From contig NZ_FQWZ01000002.1 of assembly GCF_900129825.1 (NCBI RefSeq), positions 490,641-554,640 on the forward strand: a stretch of DNA of 64,000 bases, in the 5' to 3' direction. The position numbers were made by a program, and so were the translations under genes. The DNA comes from Hydrocarboniphaga daqingensis (GTDB lineage Bacteria; Pseudomonadota; Gammaproteobacteria; Nevskiales; Nevskiaceae). Numbering within the stretch: position 1 is the stretch's first letter; every line of letters starts with the position of its first letter. Positions 45,913 to 55,753 of this stretch are shown here, piece after piece. The notes below the pieces were generated by a model that was not told the origin of the DNA, did no database searches, and saw nothing but the letters and a program-made list of their open reading frames with translations.

Positions 45913-47469
45913 TCAGTTGATCGCGCGCGTGCGTCCCTCCCAATGCGGCTTGCGCAACTCGGTCTTCAACACTTTGCCGGCCGCTGATATCGGCAAGGCC
46001 GGGCGGACTTCAAAGCTGCGCGGGCATTTGTAGCCAGCGATCAGCTCGCGGCAGTGCTGCTGCAGCGAGGCCAGATCCAGCTCGGCGCCCGGCTTGAGCA
46101 CAATCACTGCGTGCACTGTCTCGCCCCATTCGGCGCTGGGTACGCCAATCACCGCGCACGCGGCGATTGCCGGGTGACGCGCCAGCGCGTTCTCGACTTC
46201 GGCGCAGTACACGTTCTCGCCGCCGGAGATGATCATGTCCTTCAGGCGATCGACGATGTACAGATAGCCTTGCTCGTCGAGGTAACCCATGTCGCCGGTG
46301 TGCATCCAGCCGCCGGCCAGTGCGTCATCGCTGGCCTTGGGCTGGTTCAGATAACCGCGCATCACGTTGGGTCCGCGCACGATGATCTCGCCGACGCGGC
46401 CATGCGGCAGATCCTGGCCCTGGCCATCGACGACGCGAATCAATACATGGCTGAAGCTGCGGCCTGCCGAGCGTAGGCGACCGGGCGTGCGAGTGGCGGC
46501 GCGATGCTCCGACGGCGGCAGCGTTGTTGCGGTGGCCGCCAGTTCGGTCATGCCGTAGACCTGATAGAACGCGGTGTTCGCAAACGCAGCCGTCGCGCGG
46601 TCGATCAGCGCTTCGGACGCCGGCGAGGCGCCGTACAGCAGATTGCGAACGCTGTGAGTCTGGTAGCGCGAGAAATCCGGGTGGTCGACGACGGCCTGCA
46701 TCATCGCCGGCACCAGCAGCAGCTCGGTGATCGCATGGCGCTGCACGATGTCGAGCAGCACATCGGGCTTGAACGCCGACAGCATCACGTGCGTGCCGCC
46801 GCGCAGCAGCAGGCAGCAGGTCATCATCATGTCGGCCAGGTGAAACATCGGCGCCGCGTGCAGGCCGATGCAGTTCTCGGCGAACGGACCTTCGGCCATC
46901 AAGCCGAGCGCCGACATCGTCAGGTTGCGATGCGTCAGCAGCACGCCCTTGGGCGCACCGGTCGTGCCACCGGTGTAGAACACGCCGTACAGCTCGTCGT
47001 CGCCGCCGTTGGCCTCGTCGGTCGGCGCACTGCGTTCGATCAGCGCATCCCAGCCGACCATGCCGGCCGGGCATTCCCCGTCGCCGCTGAACAGCAAGGC
47101 CTTCAGCGTCGGGCAGGCGGCGCGCAGTGCGTCGGCGTGCGCAGCAAAGCTGTCGTCGAGCACGATCGCCGTGGCCTGTGAGTCGCGCAGCGCATAGATG
47201 ACTTCCTCGACGCTCCAGCGAAAGTTCAGCGGCACGCAGCGCGCGCCGAGCCAGGGCACCGCGAGATAGAACTCTAGATAGCGGTCGCTGTTGAGTGCCA
47301 GCATCGCCACCGGCTCGCCGGTCTGGATGCCGAGGTCACGCAGACCGCCAGCGAGGCGCTGCACTCGATCGAGCAGCGTATCGAAGCGTGTGCTGCGTCC
47401 GTTGCAGTGGCTGGCGATGGCGGCCGGGCGCTGTTGTACCGCGCGGCGCAGGGCTTGCGTCAGTCGCAT
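45913..47469 (-). CDS. Long-chain fatty-acid-CoA ligase (AMP-binding)
   Basis: The protein has 518 residues and the ANL-family motifs: P-loop YTGGTTGAPKGV (A3) near residue 166, YGMTELAATAT (A5), TGDMGYLDEQGYLYIVDRLKDMIISGGENV (A7/A8), and a C-terminal GKVLKTELRK with the catalytic Lys (A10). It activates a carboxylic acid to an acyl-CoA through an adenylate, most likely the acid made by the neighbouring aldehyde dehydrogenase. It begins 15 bp after that gene. The chain-length or ring specificity is unknown. Confidence 0.92.
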   Translation of the reverse strand: MRLTQALRRAVQQRPAAIASHCNGRSTRFDTLLDRVQRLAGGLRDLGIQTGEPVAMLALNSDRYLEFYLAVPWLGARCVPLNFRWSVEEVIYALRDSQATAIVLDDSFAAHADALRAACPTLKALLFSGDGECPAGMVGWDALIERSAPTDEANGGDDELYGVFYTGGTTGAPKGVLLTHRNLTMSALGLMAEGPFAENCIGLHAAPMFHLADMMMTCCLLLRGGTHVMLSAFKPDVLLDIVQRHAITELLLVPAMMQAVVDHPDFSRYQTHSVRNLLYGASPASEALIDRATAAFANTAFYQVYGMTELAATATTLPPSEHRAATRTPGRLRSAGRSFSHVLIRVVDGQGQDLPHGRVGEIIVRGPNVMRGYLNQPKASDDALAGGWMHTGDMGYLDEQGYLYIVDRLKDMIISGGENVYCAEVENALARHPAIAACAVIGVPSAEWGETVHAVIVLKPGAELDLASLQQHCRELIAGYKCPRSFEVRPALPISAAGKVLKTELRKPHWEGRTRAIN

Positions 47470-47484
47470 CGTGTTCTCCGCGGA

Positions 47485-48969
47485 TCAGTTGCCGATGTTG
47501 ACGATCACCGACTTGTTTTCGAGGTAGTGCGCAAACACGTCCTCGCCGTTCTCGCGACCCCAGCCCGACTGTTTGAAGCCGCCGAACGGGATCGCCGGAT
47601 CGGGCGCCAGTTGGGTGTTGACCCAGATCGTGCCCGCCTGGATCTTGCGCGCCAGTTGGTGTGCGGCCGACAGATCCCGCGTGTAGATGTGGGCGCCGAG
47701 GCCGTAGTCGCTGTCGTTGGCCATCGCGGCCAACTGATCAAGATCGTCGTACGGTGTTGCGGTCAGCACTGGGCCGAACAGCTCTTCGCGATACGCCGGG
47801 TTCTGTGCATCTTCGGTGACCAGGATCGTCGGCTCGATGAAGTAGCCGTCGCGCGACAGCCGCTTGCCGCCGCTGTGCACGCCGGCACCGGCCTTGATGC
47901 CCGCTTGCATCTTGCTCATCACCGACTCGGCCTGGCGTTCGCTGATCACCGGTCCGAGCATCGTGTCGGACTCAAGGCCGGGGCCGATCTTGAAGCTCGC
48001 GCCGACGCCGGCAATGCCGTCGAGCACTTGGTCGAACACTTTACGCGGCGCAAACAGACGCGTGCCGGCAAAGCAGATTTGACCGCTGTTGACGAACACC
48101 GCTTGCGCAGCGCCCGGGATCGCGGTCGCCAGATCAGCGTCGGGCAGGATCACGGTCGGCGACTTGCCGCCCAGTTCCAAAGTCACGCGCTTCAAGTCAC
48201 GCGCGACGCTGCCGAGGATGCGCTTGCCCACTGGCGTCGAGCCGGTGAACGAAATCTTCTGGATGCCGGGGTGATCGACGATCGCCTGGCCGGTGGTCGC
48301 ACCGTCGCCGAGCACAACGTTAAACACGCCCTTGGGGATGCCGGCTTCGTCGGCGAGCTGCGCCAAGCGCAACGCCGAGAACGGCGTTTGCTCGGCGGGC
48401 TTGAGCACGATCGTGCAGCCGGCGGCCAGCGCCGGTGCAAGCTTCCACACGGCCAGCACCAGCGGGAAGTTCCACGGCACGATCAAGCCGACCACGCCGA
48501 CCGGCTCGCGCAAGGTGTAGGCCAGATGCTGGCTGCCCTGGATCGCTGGCGTAATCGACTTGCCGTGCAGCTTGCTCGGCCAGCCGGCGAAGTAGCGCAG
48601 CCACGACACCGAGTACGGCACGTCGAGCATGCTGGAAAACATCAGCGGCTTGCCGTTGTCGAGGCTTTCGATACGCGCGATGTTCTCGGCGTCGGCTTCG
48701 AGGCGGTCGGCGAACCGGTGGATCAAGCGTTCGCGCGCCAGCGGCGACAGGTCGCGCCAGGTCGGGTTGTCGAACGCGCGCCGCGCGGCTTGGACGGCTT
48801 GGTCCACCGCCGCTGGCGTGCTGCAGGGAATCTCGCCGATGACCTGCGCCGTGGCCGGATCGCGGACCTCGATGCGGGCCGCCGCGCTGTCGTCGACCCA
48901 CTGGCCGTCGATGAAGTTCAGAGCGGGCGGCAGCCGGACCTCGGCCGGGGTCGGCACGGGCATGTTCAT
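47485..48969 (-). CDS. NAD(P)-dependent aldehyde dehydrogenase
   Basis: The start is the ATG at 48969, with GAGGAGACC upstream; 494 residues. Cofactor and catalytic motifs of the ALDH superfamily are present: PWNFPL, KPAEQTPFSAL, FTGSTPVGK, the general base Glu in VTLELGGKSP and the nucleophile Cys near residue 300 in NSGQICFAGTR. The N-terminus (NFIDGQWVDD) and C-terminus (GGFKQSGWGRENG) match the PhdK/AldA-type group. It oxidises an aldehyde to the acid for CoA activation. It is first in its operon, divergent from the FadL gene over 180 bp. Confidence 0.95.
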   Translation of the reverse strand: MNMPVPTPAEVRLPPALNFIDGQWVDDSAAARIEVRDPATAQVIGEIPCSTPAAVDQAVQAARRAFDNPTWRDLSPLARERLIHRFADRLEADAENIARIESLDNGKPLMFSSMLDVPYSVSWLRYFAGWPSKLHGKSITPAIQGSQHLAYTLREPVGVVGLIVPWNFPLVLAVWKLAPALAAGCTIVLKPAEQTPFSALRLAQLADEAGIPKGVFNVVLGDGATTGQAIVDHPGIQKISFTGSTPVGKRILGSVARDLKRVTLELGGKSPTVILPDADLATAIPGAAQAVFVNSGQICFAGTRLFAPRKVFDQVLDGIAGVGASFKIGPGLESDTMLGPVISERQAESVMSKMQAGIKAGAGVHSGGKRLSRDGYFIEPTILVTEDAQNPAYREELFGPVLTATPYDDLDQLAAMANDSDYGLGAHIYTRDLSAAHQLARKIQAGTIWVNTQLAPDPAIPFGGFKQSGWGRENGEDVFAHYLENKSVIVNIGN

Positions 48970-49034
48970 CGATGGTCTCCTCGTTATTGTGGGGTGCAGC
49001 CCCTGCAATGTGGCGGCAAGCCCCGTCGCGCTCC

Positions 49035-49054
49035 CCAAACTTTAGGTGAGGGGG
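49035..49054 (+). promoter_or_regulatory. CCAAACT-n3-GGT motif in the ALDH/FadL intergenic region
   Basis: CCAAACTTTAGGTGAGGGGG lies between the divergent aldehyde dehydrogenase and FadL-like genes. Close relatives occur upstream of the AlkB-like gene (63387) and in the ADH/RND gap (52943). It may be a binding site for the LuxR-type regulator encoded at 60472. Confidence 0.35.
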
Positions 49055-49149
49055 TATGGCGCGATGGGCGTCATGCTGCGACCGTGCCGTGCACAAGAGC
49101 GACGCTGACCTATCAGCGTGACGCCAATTCGCGCCGACCAGGGAATGGA

Positions 49150-50400
49150 ATGAAACTGCCTGCTGTATCTCGCTTTGCCGCTGTACTGCTGTTGTCGATG
49201 CCGGTCATCGCACAGGCCACCAACAGCGTTTTTTCCCACGGCTACGGCCAGACCTCTGAGGGCGCCGGCGGTGTCGGCGTCGTGCTCGCTGAAGACAGCG
49301 GCGCACTGGCTGCCAATCCGGCGGTGGCGCTGGCGGTGGCGCCGCGCTGGGACCTCGGCACCGACATCTACAAGGTGTCGATCCGCTCCACGCTGCGCGG
49401 TAATGCGGCCGGTGACGATGCCCGCTATCTGTCGGACGGCCAGGAAGTCTTCATCATTCCGCAAGGCGGCTTCGTGGCGCGCTACAGCGACCGCATCGGC
49501 TATGGCGCCACGCTGTTTGCTGCGGGCCTTGGCACCGACTACCCCGACAACCCGTATCAGCGCTTCGGTGGCTCGCCACGCGGCGGCGTCAAGCTCGGCC
49601 AGTCGATCCTGTCGTCGGCGCTGGCCTATGCACTGACGCCGCGACACACGATCGGCGTCGGCATCAACCTCGCGTACCAGTCGATCAGCGTCGTCGGTAT
49701 CGAGTTTCTCGGCGCGCTGTCGGTGGCACCGCAGCAGGTCAGCAACCAGGGTCGCGAAGGGGCGTTCGGCTACGGCGCACAACTGGGCTATCGCGGCCAG
49801 TTGGCCGACACGCTGACGCTGGGCCTATCGTGGCGGTCGCGCACCAACTTCAGTCGCTTCGACGACTATCGCGGCTTGCTGCCCGACGGCGATCTGGACA
49901 TGCCGACGACGTACAACGCCGGGCTGATGTGGACGCCGGTGCCGGTGCTGGCACTCGCCTTCGAAGCCCAGCGCGCCGAGTACTCCGACCAGAAGGCCAC
50001 CGGCCATCGCGCCGAGCGCCTTGCTCAAGGTGAGGCCTTGGGTAGCCCGAACGGACCGGGCTTCGGCTGGCGCGACCAAACCGTGCTCAAGTTCGGCGCC
50101 GTGTGGACCGCATCGCCGCAATGGACGCTGCGCGCCGGCTACAGCCGCGCCACGCAGCTGCTGCCGCCGTCCGAAACCTTCCTCGGCATGATGGCGCCGT
50201 TGGTGATGCGCGATCACGTCACGGCCGGCCTGACCTGGCGCAGCGCGAACAGCGGCTGGGACTACACCGCGATGCTGGGCGCCGCACTCAGTGGCGCCGT
50301 CGACGGTCGCAATTCGATTCCGCCGGCACTCGGTGGCGGCGAAGCCGACGGCACCGCACAGCAGCGCTTCATCGGCTTGGCGATCGGCCGGCGCTTCTGA
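49150..50400 (+). CDS. FadL/OmpP1/TodX family outer-membrane hydrocarbon transporter
   Basis: The start is the ATG at 49150 (MKLPAVSRFAAVLLLSMPVI), preceded by AGGGAATGGA; 416 residues, although the frame is open far upstream by chance. After the signal peptide ends at AQA-TNS, the N-terminal plug reads FSHGYGQTSEGAGGVGVVLAED with AANPA, the hatch signature of FadL-like channels. Beta strands with aromatic belts continue to the terminal GRRF. These proteins let fatty acids, alkanes or aromatic hydrocarbons diffuse laterally into the outer membrane. It is divergent from the ALDH operon. Confidence 0.88.
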   Translation: MKLPAVSRFAAVLLLSMPVIAQATNSVFSHGYGQTSEGAGGVGVVLAEDSGALAANPAVALAVAPRWDLGTDIYKVSIRSTLRGNAAGDDARYLSDGQEVFIIPQGGFVARYSDRIGYGATLFAAGLGTDYPDNPYQRFGGSPRGGVKLGQSILSSALAYALTPRHTIGVGINLAYQSISVVGIEFLGALSVAPQQVSNQGREGAFGYGAQLGYRGQLADTLTLGLSWRSRTNFSRFDDYRGLLPDGDLDMPTTYNAGLMWTPVPVLALAFEAQRAEYSDQKATGHRAERLAQGEALGSPNGPGFGWRDQTVLKFGAVWTASPQWTLRAGYSRATQLLPPSETFLGMMAPLVMRDHVTAGLTWRSANSGWDYTAMLGAALSGAVDGRNSIPPALGGGEADGTAQQRFIGLAIGRRF

Positions 50401-50421
50401 GCGCCGGCGCGATCGCCGGCA

Positions 50422-51642
50422 TCAGCCGGTGATCTCGCGACCGAACACCTGACGGGCGACGACCCAGCGCTGCACCTCGTTGGCGCCTTCGTAGATTTCG
50501 CCGATCTTGGCGTCGCGGTAGATCGATTCCAGCGGGAATTCCAGGCCTGGACCGCTCAGCGTCTGCACGAAGCCGTAGGCGCCGCAGGCCTGGATCGCGT
50601 CGCGTGACAGGTCCACGGCCAGCTCCGATCCCGCAACCTTGGCCATGGCCGCTTCGGCTTCGGCGTTGCCGGTCTTGTCGTAGACCATCGCCGCTTTCTG
50701 ATACAGGCTGCGGCACATTTCCAGCCGCATCGCGTAGTCGGCAAAGCGGAACTGCCAATGCTGGAAGCTGGCCACCGGCTGGCCGAATACCTTGCGCCGA
50801 CTGATGTAGTCCGACGAATAGTCGAATGCCGCTTGCGCCATCGCCACGCCGATCGCACCGATGCCCATGCGGCCCAGCATCAGCGCACTGAGTGCCGAGC
50901 GCAGACCGCTGTTGGCGGTGCCGATCACATGATCGTCGGGCACGAACACACCATCGAAGTGCACGTCGGCGGTCAGCTGCGCGTGATTGCCCATCTTGCG
51001 GTCCGGATCGCTGACGCGGATGCCGGGCGCCTTCATATCGGCGAACAGGAACGTCTGCCGCTCGCCGCTGCGGCACAGCACGCAGATGTAGTCGGCGGCC
51101 ACCGAATTGGTGATCCAGCGCTTGGTGCCGGTGACGCGATAGCCGCCGTCGACCTTCTCGGCAACGGTCCGCATGTTGCCGGCCGACAAGTCGGTGCTGG
51201 CCTCGGGTTCGCTGGTGGCGAAGCTGCCGACGAACTCGCCGCGCACCAGCGCTGGCAAGTAGCGCATCCGCAGATCACCCCCGGCGCGGTTCAGCGTTTG
51301 TCCGACCAGAATCGCTTGCCCGTCGTACAAGGCCGACGCCAGGCCGCGCGAGTAGTAGGCCAGCTCTTCGAGCACCGTGACCGTCGCCAGCGTCGGAAAC
51401 TCTAGCCCCAGGCCGCCAACATCGGCCGGGAACGGAATCTTGTACAAGCCCGCAGCGCCCATCGCATTGAAGATCGCGCGCGGAAAGCCGTTGCGTGTCT
51501 CCGGTGTCGTGTTCAACGCATGCGCGGCCGGACGCAACACATCATCGGCAAACTGGCGAACTTCGCGGCGGATGCGCCGCGTTTCGTCCGGCAGTAGCAG
51601 GTCGTTGAATAGCGCATCAGCGCGGCGTCGTGCAGCGGTCAT
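50422..51642 (-). CDS. Acyl-CoA dehydrogenase
   Basis: The start is the ATG at 51642, preceded by GGAGAAG; an ATG four codons upstream is also possible. The 406-residue protein has the ACAD fold. Visible motifs are FATSEPEASTDLS (FAD and substrate loop), GTKRWITNS, GRMGIGAIGVAMAQAAFDYS, SRRKVFGQPVASFQHWQFRFADY, and the C-terminal IYEGANEVQRWVVARQVFG, whose Glu is the likely catalytic base. It makes the first double bond in beta-oxidation of the acyl-CoA. It is co-directional with the alcohol dehydrogenase 103 bp upstream. Confidence 0.93.
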   Translation of the reverse strand: MTAARRRADALFNDLLLPDETRRIRREVRQFADDVLRPAAHALNTTPETRNGFPRAIFNAMGAAGLYKIPFPADVGGLGLEFPTLATVTVLEELAYYSRGLASALYDGQAILVGQTLNRAGGDLRMRYLPALVRGEFVGSFATSEPEASTDLSAGNMRTVAEKVDGGYRVTGTKRWITNSVAADYICVLCRSGERQTFLFADMKAPGIRVSDPDRKMGNHAQLTADVHFDGVFVPDDHVIGTANSGLRSALSALMLGRMGIGAIGVAMAQAAFDYSSDYISRRKVFGQPVASFQHWQFRFADYAMRLEMCRSLYQKAAMVYDKTGNAEAEAAMAKVAGSELAVDLSRDAIQACGAYGFVQTLSGPGLEFPLESIYRDAKIGEIYEGANEVQRWVVARQVFGREITG

Positions 51643-51745
51643 CGTCTTCTCCATTGTGTTTTTGTCCGAATCCTTGATGGACGACTCTAGGTGTCGGCCG
51701 CCGCATCGAGGCCGTGCTTTAGTTCGGCGCCGCGCGATACAAGGT

Positions 51746-52861
51746 TTAGAACAACAGCACCGGCTTGATCGCCGCGCCGCTTTCGGTGGCGTGGAACGCG
51801 GCGTCGATCTGGTCGAACGGGAACGTGCTGATCAGCTTGTCGAACGGAAAGCGGCCTTGCTGATACAGCGCCAGCAGACGCGGGATGAACTGCTGCGGCT
51901 GGCTGTCGCCTTCGAGAATCGCCTTGATGCCGATGCCGCGCATGATCATGCTCATGATGTTCACCGGCAGCGTCGCCTCCATCGGCGATACGCCGACCAA
52001 GCCGAGCATGCCATTGGGCAGCAGGGCGTCGGCCGCCGTGGCAATCACCGCCGGGATGCCGGTGGTGTCGAGCGCGCGATGGACACCGCCGCCGCTGATT
52101 TCACGCAGTTGCGTCAGTGCATCACGGTCGGGAGCGCGCGGGTCGATCACCGCGTCCGCGCCCAGCGACAGCGCCAGCTCGCGCCGCGCTGCCAGCGGCT
52201 CGACGACGATCACTTGCGCGGCATCGACGGCCTTGGCGGCCAGCAGTGCCGACAGTCCGACAGCGCCGCCACCGAAGATCGCCAGCGACAGCCCAGGGCC
52301 GATGCCGAGCGAATTGAGCGCAGCACCAGCGCCGGTCTGGATACCGCAGCCGAGCGGGCCCAGCAGCGGCAAGGGCAGGGACGCATCGACCTTGACCACG
52401 TTCGATTCGCGGACGATCGCATAGCTGGCAAACGACGACTGGCCGAAGAAATTGCCGTGAACGACGCTGCCGTTCTGGCTCAGCGGTGAACTGCCGTCAG
52501 CACGCGCGCCACCGAAGTTCAGCGGCATGAACTGGTGACAGTAGGCCGGTGCTTCGTGTTCGCAGTTGTGGCAATGCCCGCAGGCATTGAACGACAGCAC
52601 AACCGCATCGCCGGGGTTGACGGACCGTACCGACGACCCGACCGACTCGACGATGCCGGAGCCTTCGTGCCCCAGCACGATCGGCATCGGCACCGGGAAG
52701 CCGTCGCGGCAGACAATGTCGGTATGGCAGATGCCGACGCCGACCATTCGCACGCGCACCTCATCCGCACGCGGCGGTGCAACATCAATCGATTCCAAGC
52801 TCATTTTGCCGCCGCTGCTGCGCACGATGGCGGCGCGCGCGCTGATCGTCGAAGTCATCAA
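51746..52861 (-). CDS. Zinc-dependent alcohol dehydrogenase, aryl/terpenyl-alcohol type
   Basis: The 371-residue protein is of the medium-chain dehydrogenase group. Catalytic zinc ligands are Cys in GICHTDIVC, His-Glu in GHEGSG and Cys in GPLGCGIQTGAGA. Structural zinc is bound by CGHCHNCEHEAPAYC. The Rossmann motif is IFGGGAVGLSAL. The HTD and the GCGIQTGAGA segment resemble aryl-alcohol, benzyl-alcohol and geraniol dehydrogenases. It should oxidise the alcohol made by the hydroxylase at 63481. It has its own upstream gap with the divergent RND gene. Confidence 0.92.
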   Translation of the reverse strand: MMTSTISARAAIVRSSGGKMSLESIDVAPPRADEVRVRMVGVGICHTDIVCRDGFPVPMPIVLGHEGSGIVESVGSSVRSVNPGDAVVLSFNACGHCHNCEHEAPAYCHQFMPLNFGGARADGSSPLSQNGSVVHGNFFGQSSFASYAIVRESNVVKVDASLPLPLLGPLGCGIQTGAGAALNSLGIGPGLSLAIFGGGAVGLSALLAAKAVDAAQVIVVEPLAARRELALSLGADAVIDPRAPDRDALTQLREISGGGVHRALDTTGIPAVIATAADALLPNGMLGLVGVSPMEATLPVNIMSMIMRGIGIKAILEGDSQPQQFIPRLLALYQQGRFPFDKLISTFPFDQIDAAFHATESGAAIKPVLLF

Positions 52862-53164
52862 TCCCTCTCCTCGTTATCGGTCGCCGTCCGTTGCGGCGGC
52901 GTGGGCGGCATCGTCGTTGGCCGTCGGCCAACCCCGCCTATACCAAAGGTTGGGTTGCCCCAAACCGATTCGACGACACTGCAGACCTCAGGTTGCGGCA
53001 CCTTGACCGGTGTCAATGCATGAGAGGACATCGGGCCCAACGAGAAACCCGACGCCATAGAGCAGGAGGAGAAGCCGAGCGCGCAGGCCAGCAGCCTGCG
53101 GCTTCGGGGCGTGACTGCCCCGAGCCATGCCACTTCCACTCCTCATCGATGCAGCTAATACGAG
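52862..53164. promoter_or_regulatory. Divergent regulatory region between ADH and RND genes
   Basis: 303 bp with no gene. It contains overlapping dyads CCAA-AGG-TTGG and GGTTGGG-TTG-CCCCAAACC (52943-52967), related to the CCAAAC/GGT motif elsewhere in the cluster. Nearer the RND start there is an inverted repeat CGCAGGC-CAGCA-GCCTGCG (53082-53100). Both outward promoters must lie here, and these repeats are candidates for regulator sites. Confidence 0.5.
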
Positions 53165-55648
53165 GTGTGTGTGGACGAGACGAATCAGATTCAGCCGCTG
53201 CGATTCCGGCTGGCCAAATGGATCATGGACCGGCGCGGTGCAGTGGCCATCGCCTTCGTGCTGGTGACGCTGGCGTTTGCTGCCGGCTTCCCGCGCGTCG
53301 AGATTCGCACGATCTTCAAGGATCTGCTGCCGCTCGATGATCCGTTCGTTCAGGTCTACAACGACCACCCGAACTTCGGCAATCCGCTGACCATGTCGAT
53401 CATGGTCAAGCGCAAGGACGGCTCGATTTACAACGCCGAAACGCTCGGCAAGGTCTGGAAGCTGACCCGCGACATCGACTTGGCACCGGGCGTCGACCAC
53501 GACCAGATCATCTCGATCGCCACGGAAAAGCTGCGCTTCGCGGAAGCCACCCCGTTCGGCATCGACATGCGGCCGCTGATGGACGATCACGTGCCGTCCA
53601 CCGCCGAAGAAGTCAGCGACTTCAAGCGCCGCATCGAGCAGTCGCCGAACGCGCGGACGTTCTATGTGTCCGGTGACGAGTCCGCGACGCTGATCAACGC
53701 CACGTTCCTGGACTCTGTCGAGTACGGCGAAGCCTTCGACTACGCGCAGACACTGATCAAAGCCGCCGCCGACGACCAGCACGAAATCTATCTTGCCGGT
53801 CAGCCGGTGCTGACCGGCTGGGTCTACCAGCTGCAGAAGCAGACCTACAAGATCTTCGGCGTCACGCTCGGTCTGCTGACCTTGGCGCTGGTGCTGTACA
53901 TGCGCAACATCGCCGGCGTCGTCACGCCGATCGTCTGCGCAGCGGTGGCCGCGGTCTGGGGGTTTGGCTTCATCGGCTGGTTGGCGCGGCCGATCGAGCC
54001 GCTGCTGATGATCGTGCCGCTGCTACTGGTCGCACGCACGTTCTCGCACTGCATCCAGTACACCGAGCGCTATTACGAAATCCTCGGTCACGTCGGTGAT
54101 CGCCGCAAAGCTGCCGAAATCACGATGGGCGTGATGATGGCGCCGTCGATCCTCGGCATCATGACCGACGTGTTCGGCATCGTGTTCATCGCGATCGCAC
54201 CGATCGAGACGATGTACAACCACGCACTGTTCTGCGGCGCCTGGGCGCTGTGGATCATCCCCACCGGCGTGTTCCTGATTTCGATCTTGCTGTCGTACCT
54301 GCCAGCGCCGCGCAATCTCGAACAGATCGCCGGCGGCGAGGCCAAGGAATCGGGCATCCATCTGTTCCAGAAGCGCGTGCTGCAGAGAACCGCACGGATT
54401 ACCCACGGCCCGATGGCGCGGATCACCACGGCGATCGTCGTCGTGCTGTCGATATGGTCGGTGTGGCAGGCGATGCAGATCAAGATCGGCAACCCGGTCG
54501 AGGGCAGTAACCTGCTGTGGGAAGACAGCGAATACAACACCGCGGTGCGGGCGATCAACGGCCACTTCCCGGGTATGAACACGCTGGAGATCATTCTCGA
54601 AGCCAAGCAGCGTGACCCGAACGATCGCATCGCGCGCACGCCGGAAGTCGCCGCCGTGTCGGCGCAGATCCAGGCCATGGTCGAAGCCGATCCGGTGCTG
54701 CCGCCGCGTGCGACGCTGTCGTTCACCGACTACGCGATGGAAGGCAACCGCCTGTTCTCCGGCGGCAACCCGAAGTTTCTGCCGCTGGACCCGACCGTGT
54801 CATCGGTGCGGGCGGCGGGTACCGCCGTCACGTTTGGCACCAACCCGGTGAACTTCGGGCACATCTCCGACTTCGAGTTCCAGAACTCGACGATCTCGCT
54901 GTGGTATCGCGACAACAAGCAAGAGACGGTTGACGCTGCACTGGCCAGCGCGCAGCGCGCCGTCGATGCGGTCGGCGTCGACCACGAGAAGTTCACGGTG
55001 CGCATGGCCAGCGGCTTCATCGCGCTGCAGCAGGCGATGAACAACGTGGTCACCCGCTATCACTGGCTGATCCTGGGCTTGGTCAACGTTGCGATTCTGG
55101 TGATTTCGGCCTATGCCTACCGGTCGATCGTGGCTGCCGTGATTCTGCTGATCCCGGTCAACCTGTCGAACTTCCTGTTGATGGCGGCGATGGACTTGCT
55201 CGGCATCGGCTTGGACATCAACGCGGTCATCGTTGCGGTAATGGGCGTCGGCGTCGGCATCGACTACGGCATCTACATGCTGTCGCGGATCTGCGAGGAA
55301 TACACGTCGCGCGGCAAGCGTTGGGACCTGGCGATCGATGCAGCGCTGACCACGACCGGCAAGGCGATCATGTTCACGGCCACGATCATGCTGCTCGGCA
55401 TCCTGCCCTGGTACTTCCTGTCCGATCTGAAGTTCATGGCCGACATGGGCCTGCTGCTGGTCGCGATCATGTTGATCAACATGGTGCTGTCTCTGGTCGT
55501 GCTGCCGCTGCTGGTCTGGCTGGTCAAGCCGAGCTTTGCAGGCCGCGAAGACCTGATCGTCGGCGAGAGCGTCGATCTGTCCCAGTACCAGAAAGCAAAA
55601 CCAGATGTCGCGCCAGCGTCAGATCTGCATCTGGCCGCGATCAAGTAG
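53165..55648 (+). CDS. RND-family transporter (MMPL/HpnN-like)
   Basis: The start is GTG at 53165 (a second GTG at 53171 is equally possible); 827 residues. A first membrane helix (about 28-45) is followed by a large periplasmic domain. A block of five or so helices comes next, with TFSHCIQYTERYYEI at about 300, then a second periplasmic domain and a second helix block with VMGVGVGIDYGIYMLSRICEEY, the RND motif. The shape is that of MMPL/HpnN transporters, which move hydrophobic molecules between inner and outer membrane. It heads a run with DUF1329, YCF48-like and DUF1302 genes. Confidence 0.9.
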   Translation: MCVDETNQIQPLRFRLAKWIMDRRGAVAIAFVLVTLAFAAGFPRVEIRTIFKDLLPLDDPFVQVYNDHPNFGNPLTMSIMVKRKDGSIYNAETLGKVWKLTRDIDLAPGVDHDQIISIATEKLRFAEATPFGIDMRPLMDDHVPSTAEEVSDFKRRIEQSPNARTFYVSGDESATLINATFLDSVEYGEAFDYAQTLIKAAADDQHEIYLAGQPVLTGWVYQLQKQTYKIFGVTLGLLTLALVLYMRNIAGVVTPIVCAAVAAVWGFGFIGWLARPIEPLLMIVPLLLVARTFSHCIQYTERYYEILGHVGDRRKAAEITMGVMMAPSILGIMTDVFGIVFIAIAPIETMYNHALFCGAWALWIIPTGVFLISILLSYLPAPRNLEQIAGGEAKESGIHLFQKRVLQRTARITHGPMARITTAIVVVLSIWSVWQAMQIKIGNPVEGSNLLWEDSEYNTAVRAINGHFPGMNTLEIILEAKQRDPNDRIARTPEVAAVSAQIQAMVEADPVLPPRATLSFTDYAMEGNRLFSGGNPKFLPLDPTVSSVRAAGTAVTFGTNPVNFGHISDFEFQNSTISLWYRDNKQETVDAALASAQRAVDAVGVDHEKFTVRMASGFIALQQAMNNVVTRYHWLILGLVNVAILVISAYAYRSIVAAVILLIPVNLSNFLLMAAMDLLGIGLDINAVIVAVMGVGVGIDYGIYMLSRICEEYTSRGKRWDLAIDAALTTTGKAIMFTATIMLLGILPWYFLSDLKFMADMGLLLVAIMLINMVLSLVVLPLLVWLVKPSFAGREDLIVGESVDLSQYQKAKPDVAPASDLHLAAIK

Positions 55649-55753
55649 GACCTGGAGTCACCGCGAGCGCGGGTAATGGACTAAGCCGGATTCGCCCTAC
55701 GGCCACACAGCGGGCGCTAGTCGAACAGTTGCTGCTTATTGCGAGGAGAACCA

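Noticed and set aside
47407-49149. Upstream extension of the FadL-like frame for more than 570 codons.
   Set aside because: It overlaps the aldehyde dehydrogenase and ligase genes on the other strand. The signal peptide and ribosome-binding site at 49150 mark the real start.
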